Origin: Copromyces sp. CBS 386.78
Lineage: Eukaryota; Ascomycota; Sordariomycetes; Sordariales; Sordariaceae
DNA: 64,000 nucleotides
Reading direction: 5' to 3'
Assembly (NCBI GenBank): GCA_030685235.1
Contig: MU839081.1
Location: 372,001 to 436,000, forward strand
Below are positions 56,972 to 64,000 of the stretch, piece after piece. The position numbers were made by a program, and so were the translations under genes. The notes beneath the pieces are model-generated. The model saw only the letters and a list, made by a program, of their open reading frames with translations, ran no database searches and was not told the origin of the DNA. Position 1 is the first letter of the stretch. Each line of letters opens with the position of its first letter.

Positions 56972-58444
56972 ATAGCCTTGAGGAGGAAGTGATAAGAATT
57001 TTGGGTAACCTGAAGCTGGGGAGCAGGAGTTAACGAGATTGTCACGTTGTTCAAGTAGTTCTTAATGACTGTATGATGATGGGAGGGCGCTGCGGGATTG
57101 GGTTTGTTTCTTGTATGCAGTATAATAGCAGTATCGGTATTTAGGACCAAACGGCTCATTGAAGCCAGCTTACACCAATAAGACATATCGGAATTGAGAT
57201 ATCACAAGAGTCGAATATCTGTTCTCTATTGGGTGTCTCTGTGATCGTTGGTACTGCTAAGCCTGGCGTGAGGGTGTTTTACAGAGCCGTGGTCCGGTTC
57301 GCTGCCATGGAATGTGAGCTTCATACACCATTGACAGTGCAAAAGCTATACCATGGTTAAGTACACAGCAAAAATTGATGATAATTCGGCGGTGTGTGTA
57401 ATGCTCCCTTTAACAATAAGAGGATCGAGAGAGTACCTAGGTACTTTACCCAAATGAGGATGGGATCCAAGGGAGAACTGGACTTGCTGAAGCCGGCGAC
57501 ATGAAGAGAAGCACCAAGAGGCACGGACCAAGCCTCTCACGTGAATGCACCATTGACCAGTCCCACTAATTCCCCCATGCGCGCTAGTGCAAGATTGGCC
57601 TCGGGGCGGCTGGCTTTTCGTAACCAACTGGCAGTTCTGTTTGAAGGACAGACAGACAGACTGACAGAGATCTGAGAGCCGGAGACTGCCCAGGGACCAA
57701 CTTGCCCTCGTTGCACGTAACCTGGAACGCGATATTTCTTGAACTACTTTACTTTCGTTTTGGACGTTTGATGCCTGTTACTGACGGGTTTTGAAACGAC
57801 TTGGGAGTATTTTTGTTCAACTCCATGTGCCAGGTGTGGATGGAGTCTTCTCATCTCTGAACTGTCGCTGCTTTATTTTTTTGTCGACAAAAGTTTTTGG
57901 AGACTTTGAAGTTCCAAGTCGCACCGAGCGGACCTGCTCCTAATACTCTTTTTAAACGACGGGAGCACTCTCACTCCAGCGAACAGCAAGCACTCAGCAC
58001 TCAACAGCAGCCAGCAGCGCAAGAAGAACCGCAGCCTCCAACTAGAATAGTGGCCCGGGCCTCCCTCCTCCCCAGCTTGAGAACAACGAACGACACGGAC
58101 CACGGCCACAGCAACCTGGAACCGCAGCAATCGCACTTTTGGCGTGCAAGTAGGTTGGACCGCAGCATTCCGTCCACTTTCCCTCCCTTCGCGACCGGAA
58201 ACGCGAATCGCGCGACAATCGCCAGGGCACCTCGACAGCCCGCAGCTAAAGAGCACCACCCAAACCCGCACAGCGTCACCGGCCAACCATTTTGCAACTT
58301 AGAGACGGCCAGGACCATTCACGATAGTCCGCAACCCCAGCCGACTAGAGTACTGGACTTTACTTTGTCGACTATAGCATCATCCCCACGGGTATTTTTT
58401 CCCCCGCCCCCCCCTCCAAAAAAAAAAAAAAGAGCCAGCGGACC
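56972..58444. other. Intergenic
   Basis: 1.5 kb holding the pep-4 3' region and the promoter and long leader of the next gene. A CCTAGGTAC motif is near 57438. Just before the next ATG there is a C-rich run followed by about 14 A (58420-58433). No coding frame is convincing. Confidence 0.6.
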
Positions 58445-61400
58445 ATGGCTTCGCCCGCCGTCGCCGCCCCTCAGGCGAACGGCGTCACGACATTGTCGGG
58501 GCCGCAATCCCCTGCGTCCGTCACCTCAACCAAGCGGAAACGCGACGTCGACGATGACAGCGGCCCAGAATTCAATGGCTCAGACGCCGACGGGTCAAAA
58601 CCAACCGTCAATGGCCTGCACACGGTTCGCGATAGCAAAGTCCTCATCTCTGACTTTTTTACCACTCTACAAAGGTATGCATCTCCCAACCCCAAGCAAT
58701 TTGTTACACATGTCCTTGTCCACCTCGTCGTCCATGATTTGCGATCATGAAATATGTCTCCCTTCTAGTCGGCCATTGAGTGCGGACTACTAATACTGCC
58801 ATGTCTCTACAGTCTCGATATAGGCAGCCATGCTATTCTCAAGCGCCCTTTACCTGAGCCTCACTCCGACGATGACCCTTCGCCGCCAAAGAAACCAAAA
58901 TCCGAACACGAAAGCGCGCAACCCAGCATCGCCGACAAGATCAGCCAGGATGCCTATAATACTGTGGACGAGCTGGTTTCCGACGTTGTCCGAGCAGCAA
59001 GGGCACAACTCGTCGAACTTGAATCTGTCAGCCCCGAGGGCGATGACAGCTTGACTGATGAGGCTATCGCGCAAACCGCAGCATTCCGGACCAGGGCGCT
59101 GGAGCTATACAGGCGGGAGATGGCATACCCCCAGGTCCCTCGACATGTGGCCCCCAAACCAGACTTGAAGGAAGCGATGAATGGAGGCATGGGCGGGCTT
59201 GTCTTGACTACTGTCGGCGCCGCGCCAACCGTTAGACCTCTGTTTACCAGCCTTCAACGAGCGACAGCTCCCGGTGGAGTTGTGAGGTCTCTTCCCGATG
59301 CATTGCTGCCGCACGGCGTGACGGCCACGCGTATTCTCCCCGAATTCACGGCAACAAGCGACAAGAACGCTCGTTCTTTGACCCTAGGAGAGCTATTCCC
59401 GTCGCCCCGAAATCTGCCCCCGCTGCAGCCTCCCAAGGCGCCCAAGAATATCACCAAGGGCAACGTCCTAACTTTCTATCACCCAGAGCTTACTGAGAAG
59501 TCCAGGTATCGGAGCGGTACATACTTTACACAGAACCTTTCTACAGGACATTGGCTAGATTACAGTAACGCAACACCGACCACCCACGCCAGGTCCAAGC
59601 AACGAGAGCGAGCCCAGAGTTTGGCGGGTCACCGACCGTCGTCGACTGAGCTCGAAATTTCGGAGATGGAGGCCATGTTTCGCGGCGCGTTTTCCAGTTT
59701 TGCCCCATGCAAAGACGACTCGGCGGCTATGGTCCCTTCTGGTCAGCTTGGGCGCATATGGTGGCAACGTGTCGGGCGGAGGAATTTCGAAAAGCTTGTC
59801 GATGTCGATGGCCCGGAAGACGGAAATGTCGACACGGCTATGACTGATACGGATGGGGACGTCGAGATTGACGAGGAGCTGGTCAAGTCCGCTATTGAGA
59901 AGTGGGATGACAACCTCGTTGATCCTAGCTTGGAGGAGCTTCTGGGTGGCAAGAAGTCCACTGAAGAAAAGGACATGGATGACATGCTCGAAGAGGTGTC
60001 GGATTTGATCGAGACTTTGGCATCCTATCAGCGTAACAGGAACCTCACGCTGCCTACCAGCCAGGATCGGTACTCGGCGGATCCTGTCAACGCAGATATG
60101 CTTCGCCACGGCAACCTATCTCACCAACCCAGCGAGGAAGAAATGATGACGTATCAGTCACTGAAAGCTCAGCTTTCCAGCATTATTCAGACCTTGCCGC
60201 CATATGCGGTAGCTCGACTCAATGCGGATAAGCTCGGGGAGCTCAATGTGAGCACAAAGATTGAGATTCGCACAGACGAATACAAGGGTGTTATGGAGGA
60301 GGATGAACAGGCTCGTCTCGCCAGGCAGGCTGCGGCGACAGCCGCAACCACGAACCAACGGCAGCAGCAGAGGGGTAGCGTTTCCGGGCCGGGCCAGTTC
60401 GCTCACCAGTATCCCGGTCAGTTCACACCTTCGGCCCGCCCGATCGCCAATGCCCAGCATTTCCCCCAGACCCCAGGCCGCCCTAACCCGCCCATGTACC
60501 AACAACGGCCACCCTCGGCGGTACCTATCCCCCAGGTGCATCACCAAAGTCAACAACGCGCGCCTCCTCCTCCAGCCTCGTACCGACCACCGAGCAACTA
60601 CGGGTATGCGCCGCAGCTGGCTAAAGCGCCCGCCCCTTACGGACAACAACACGTACCTGGCGGCTATGCGCCGAGCCCACCTCAACCTCGCATGGCGCCG
60701 CACCCCGGCCCCGGCTACAACATGGCACCGGCCCCCCCTCCGGGTCAACGGTACCCACCTGGATATCCGGGGCCCCAGGGCTACCCACAACACCAACCGA
60801 TGCACCCCCAGCATGTTCAACATCCTGGACCCCCGCAACATCCTTCTCCCCACATGCAACAGCATCCACAACAACCGGGCTATGCGCCGCCTTATACTAA
60901 TGGTGCACCGATGCCCCGGGCCATTACTCCACAAGTCCCACCCCAGACGCCGCACCATTATGGCCCAACCCCGACCCCAACACCGCCGCCGCAGCAGCAG
61001 CACCAACAGCACCAACAGCACCAGCAGATGCAACCACGGGGACCTTATCCCCCCGGACAGGGTATGCCTCCTCAAAACATGCAACCGAACCCGAACATGC
61101 AGCGTCAGTATGGAGCCGGATCTCCTCCCATGATGCCGGCGCAGAATAACATGAACCGGACGCCCAGCCTGACTGGCTACGCGACCGTGATGCCCGAGGT
61201 GCAACAGCGCCAGGTCATGGAGCAGGCGCGGGCGAGGGCAGATGCGGAACAACGTGCAAGTGGACACATGGGCAAGGTTGCCCAAGGTGAGGTTGTCGGC
61301 CTCGCGGGTATCGGTCTCGGTGGTAACGTTGATGCCCACAAGATTGCTGCTGCTAAGGCCATGCAGATGGGCGGTCCCGGCGGTCCTCCCGGCGGTGGTC

Positions 61401-61717
61401 CTCAAGGGCAGGGTCAGGGGACTAACATGTCGCCCAGCCCGAAGCTTCCCATGCATGGAGGCCCGAGCCCTGTGAACGGTGTCACCCCTGTTCCTATCCC
61501 TGTTCCTTCACCTAGTCCGGCTGCGCAGCAGCAACCTGGTGGTATGCCGTCGCCTGCTATGGTTCAGCAACAGCAGCAGTCTCAGGTACAGACACAGCAA
61601 CAGCAGCAGCAGATGATGATGATGCCTTCACCACAGCCGCAGCCGCAGCCACCCCAAAGCGGCGGACCTAGTCCAGCTCCTCCCGCACAGCAAGGTTTTA
61701 GACCCCCTTCTGCATAG
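58445..61717 (+). CDS. Pro/Gln-rich nuclear-type protein, unknown function
   Basis: I do not recognise the family. Exons are 58445-58674 and 58813-61717 (138-bp intron, GTATGC to CTACAG), giving 1,044 residues. The first 100 residues contain nuclear-localisation-like basic motifs (KRKRD and PPKKPK). A conserved-looking core follows to about residue 600: it contains TVRPLFTSLQR, LFPSPRNLPPLQPPK, a block YRSGTYFTQNLSTGHWLDYS, RIWWQRVGRRNFEKL, and an acidic helical part ending in LIETLASYQRNR. The remaining about 450 residues are low-complexity Pro/Gln/Gly/His, with polyQ tracts. This build, a structured N-terminal core and a disordered PQ-rich tail, is common in fungal transcription coactivators and chromatin subunits, and that is the inferred class. 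The ATG at 58445 is the first after the leader. Confidence 0.75.
60985..61028 (+). repeat. CAG/CCG-rich tract encoding poly-Gln/His
   Basis: Imperfect CAG and CACCAACAG repeats encode QQQHQQHQQHQQ in the disordered tail of the gene. A second Gln-rich tract is near 61565-61615. Such tracts often vary in length between strains. Confidence 0.8.
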
Positions 61718-62758
61718 GAGCAGATAAGGATGAATCATATGAGAGTGAGGAACGGATGGTGAAACTGTTGTTGGTTTGGTCGGTTGGTCGGTTGGTGGGT
61801 GGGTGTGAGACGCGTAGAGTGTGACGTGTAAGAATGAGTGAGGAAAGAACTAAATGAAGGAGGAAAAAGGGGGAAGAAGTTGGAGGCAAACGTCTAGATC
61901 ACTAAAGCTTGTTTAGTACATTGATTACTTACGCACATAAAAGCGCCTAACGATTCTTCCGCGCTAGTTATTTGCTCTCTTGGTCTTGTTTTTACGCGAG
62001 TTGTGGTGAAAAAAATAAACGATAAAGCGCGGAGGAGTAGCATGGATGGATGTCTGAAGCGGAGAGACACAAAAGGGCTGGAAGCTGGAATAGCAGGGCA
62101 GGCAGGCAGGCAATGGCGGTATCAGACGAGGAAAGGGAGATGAGAAAAAGATTACTTGTGCTAAGGGAGGAGAAAGAAAATTATGAGACCAAACAGCATA
62201 ATGAGAACGAAGTAATGGGATCTGTATTAGTTGAGGTGTCGGTGTCGGTGTCGGTGTTGGTGATGTACAATGAATATGACACCAAATTGCTGCTGCGTGG
62301 AGAAAGGGGTGAAGGGGGGATAGGTTGTTCTCTTTTTCTCCTACTAACTTGTCTAGAGCTGGGTGATACCCCCCCTTTTTCGTTCGGTTTTTTTTTTTTT
62401 CTTTTCCTTTTCCGCTTTTTCGTTCAACTTTAGATGGGCTCTTCTCGATTAGAAATGATCATATAGATAAGTTGAGTATGGTTTACTCGCTCGATGCTTT
62501 TACCTTGTTCGCCTTTGCTGGGGAAAGAAATCATTGTTGGTTGTATTCGTAAATCCAATATTATTCCAATCAATTTCTTTGGAAAGCTTTGACTTTCACA
62601 TCTTGTTTATTTGTCTATCTATCTGGTTTATGTAGCAGCATATGAGTTGGGTATCATTTGGTGACCATCCATCTATCTTTCCTTCTATCCTCTTATGACC
62701 CATCACTCCTGTTTCCTTCCCATTTCTGATGATCCACATCAGGCATCTTCTGTCAATC
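61718..62758. other. Intergenic, convergent
   Basis: A 1-kb spacer between two genes that face each other, probably both 3' untranslated regions. T-rich and CTAT-type simple sequence occurs at about 62390-62410 and 62610-62625. No gene seen. Confidence 0.6.
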
Positions 62759-64000
62759 TCACTTCGACGACCCCTCAGCCTTCTTCAATGCCTCCAACTC
62801 ATCCCCAATCCTTTTGAGTTCCCTCAACACATCATCCTCATGCGTCTCAAACCTCTCCATCCACAACCTTCTCAACTCGAACACCACCTCAATCGCAATC
62901 AGTATGATAATAATCCACTCCAGCCGCGTACTATGCTTCTCGCTGCTCATCTTTTCGCTAATATCCAACACCTCCTGCGCCACCTTCACCACCTCCTGCG
63001 CATACGTCATCTTGTCGTTCAGCGTCTTGATCCTCACGCCCACATCCAAAGCCTTGCCGATCTTGCTGTAGTACGTTTCCAACTTTTCCTCGCTGTCCCA
63101 GAAGATGTCCGGCAACGCGTCCGTCAGGTCGTTGTAGTGGTTCAGCTGGCTGCGGAGGTTCAGCAGTTCGCCGGTTTTTTGGAGGATGAGATTCCTCGAT
63201 AGGGGCGCTTTGAGACCTTGTGATAACCGGTCGGGGATGTGGCGCGTGCTTTCGAGGTAGCGCGTCAGGGAGGATTCGAGCACGGCGAGTTTCGTTGAGC
63301 GCGCTAGACCTGACGAAAAAGCGATTTTGGCTAGCGTCGTGTCCAGCTTGTCGACGGCTGAGACCTCGCGGAGCGTGCCGAGGACGACCACGTCGCCCTG
63401 GACCTTGGACTGTTCTTCGGACGGATCGGTGGTGAACTCGAGGTCTTCTTCTTCCTTGTTTTCGACGAAGGGGGTCTCGGCGGCGGGGATGAGCAGGCGC
63501 GTGGCCAGCGTGTCAACTACGTCTGCCGGAAGGGCCCAGGTGACGATGGTTCCCGAGGGAAAGACGAAGATGTCACCGTGGTTGGTGAGGCCGCGGGCGT
63601 GTACCACCTCGTGGATGTCGAAGCCTGTACAGTCGGGGTCGAGAGAGAAGTTGTGGGATGTCAAGAGGGATGCGACGGCGTCCATGTCGAAGGACTCGGC
63701 GACGCAGACGGCGGAAATGGTCGAGCGCCCGTCGGGCTCGATGGTGTGTTCGGGTATTGGGATAGGGGTTGATTTGGCGGGACTGCCCTTTTGGGCGACG
63801 ATGGCGACGCGGTGGAGCGAGTTTTTGAGGGGGAGCTTGCGTTTTTGGGCGGTGGAGGATTTCTGTTGTTGGGATGTCGTGGCATCGTCAACGGCAGAAG
63901 AGGGCTGCTTCTGGGTGGTGGTTGTGGTGGTGGTGGAGGGAGACAAAGACTGTCGCGAAGGCTCAATGTTGCTGCCATTTTGTGCTAGGAGACCGTTAGA
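62759..64000 (-). CDS. DUF155/RMND1-family protein, 5' end outside window
   Basis: Member of the DUF155 (RMND1 / yeast Mrx10, YDR282C) family, inner-membrane mitochondrial proteins that help hold the mitochondrial ribosome. The frame is open from the window edge to the stop at 62759, about 413 codons. No ATG occurs in frame in the visible part (the codon at 63946 is TTG), so the start and any presequence lie beyond 64000. Family marks are SFDMDAVASLL, ARGLTNHGDIFVFPSGTIVTW near the middle, and the C-terminal helix pair with ALPDIFWDSEEKLETYY. One hydrophobic span, EWIIIILIAIEVVFEL, near the end is the expected membrane anchor. The visible N-terminal part is a Thr/Gln-rich linker. Confidence 0.85.
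   Translation of the reverse strand, partial: SNGLLAQNGSNIEPSRQSLSPSTTTTTTTQKQPSSAVDDATTSQQQKSSTAQKRKLPLKNSLHRVAIVAQKGSPAKSTPIPIPEHTIEPDGRSTISAVCVAESFDMDAVASLLTSHNFSLDPDCTGFDIHEVVHARGLTNHGDIFVFPSGTIVTWALPADVVDTLATRLLIPAAETPFVENKEEEDLEFTTDPSEEQSKVQGDVVVLGTLREVSAVDKLDTTLAKIAFSSGLARSTKLAVLESSLTRYLESTRHIPDRLSQGLKAPLSRNLILQKTGELLNLRSQLNHYNDLTDALPDIFWDSEEKLETYYSKIGKALDVGVRIKTLNDKMTYAQEVVKVAQEVLDISEKMSSEKHSTRLEWIIIILIAIEVVFELRRLWMERFETHEDDVLRELKRIGDELEALKKAEGSSK

Noticed and set aside
60158..61456. 432-codon minus-strand frame opposite the Pro/Gln-rich gene
   Set aside because: Arg/Leu/His-rich antisense shadow of a CAG/CCN-rich coding region.

Overview
The window is filamentous ascomycete nuclear DNA, most likely from the Neurospora/Sordaria group (Sordariales). 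Four things point there: short GT-AG introns of about 45-140 bp with CTRAC branch points, GC-rich codon third positions, fungal housekeeping proteins of the expected lengths (a 480-residue serine hydroxymethyltransferase and a 396-residue PEP-4-type vacuolar protease), and an AT-rich left end that lacks CpA/TpG but keeps CpG, the footprint of repeat-induced point mutation (RIP). I found no tRNA, rRNA, CRISPR array or prokaryotic gene by eye.

Layout. 1-0.9 kb: RIP-mutated relic. 2.3-6.0 kb: Ubp2-type ubiquitin hydrolase (+). 8.3-9.8 kb: Aur1-type inositol phosphorylceramide synthase (-). 15.5-17.0 kb: Ca2+/calmodulin-dependent kinase (-). 18.2-21.8 kb: Kre33/NAT10 RNA cytidine acetyltransferase (-), carrying an assembly gap and a duplicated exon inside an intron. 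22.3-23.1 kb: mitochondrial GGQ-type peptidyl-tRNA hydrolase (-). 24.3-27.3 kb: Nab3-like RNA-binding protein (+). 29.6-33.2 kb: SAGA subunit Spt7 (-). 35.3-36.1 kb: VanZ-like membrane protein (+). 36.8-38.6 kb: ferric-reductase-like oxidoreductase (-). 39.1-39.5 kb: degraded RidA gene (+). 39.9-41.5 kb: LETM1-domain mitochondrial protein (+).

42.0-51 kb is the unusual part. It holds a same-strand cluster of six copies of a small-protein family I do not recognise (about 150-227 residues): four open genes, one gene in two exons with an inverted copy of its own exon in the intron, and one frameshifted relic. Diverged repeated flank modules and foldback sequences lie between the copies.

51.8-53.4 kb: cytosolic serine hydroxymethyltransferase (-). 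55.6-57.0 kb: vacuolar aspartic protease (+). 58.4-61.7 kb: large nuclear-looking Pro/Gln-rich protein of unknown function (+). 62.8 kb to the edge: DUF155/RMND1-family mitochondrial protein (-), cut by the window end.

The conserved genes are independent housekeeping functions (ubiquitin turnover, sphingolipid synthesis, Ca2+ signalling, rRNA acetylation, mitochondrial ribosome rescue, transcription, one-carbon metabolism, vacuolar proteolysis) and form no pathway cluster. Intergenic regions are long (0.4-5.7 kb). Many carry short TACCTAGGTA-like motifs. All splice sites were placed by reading donor, acceptor, branch point and frame, and were checked for frame continuity.
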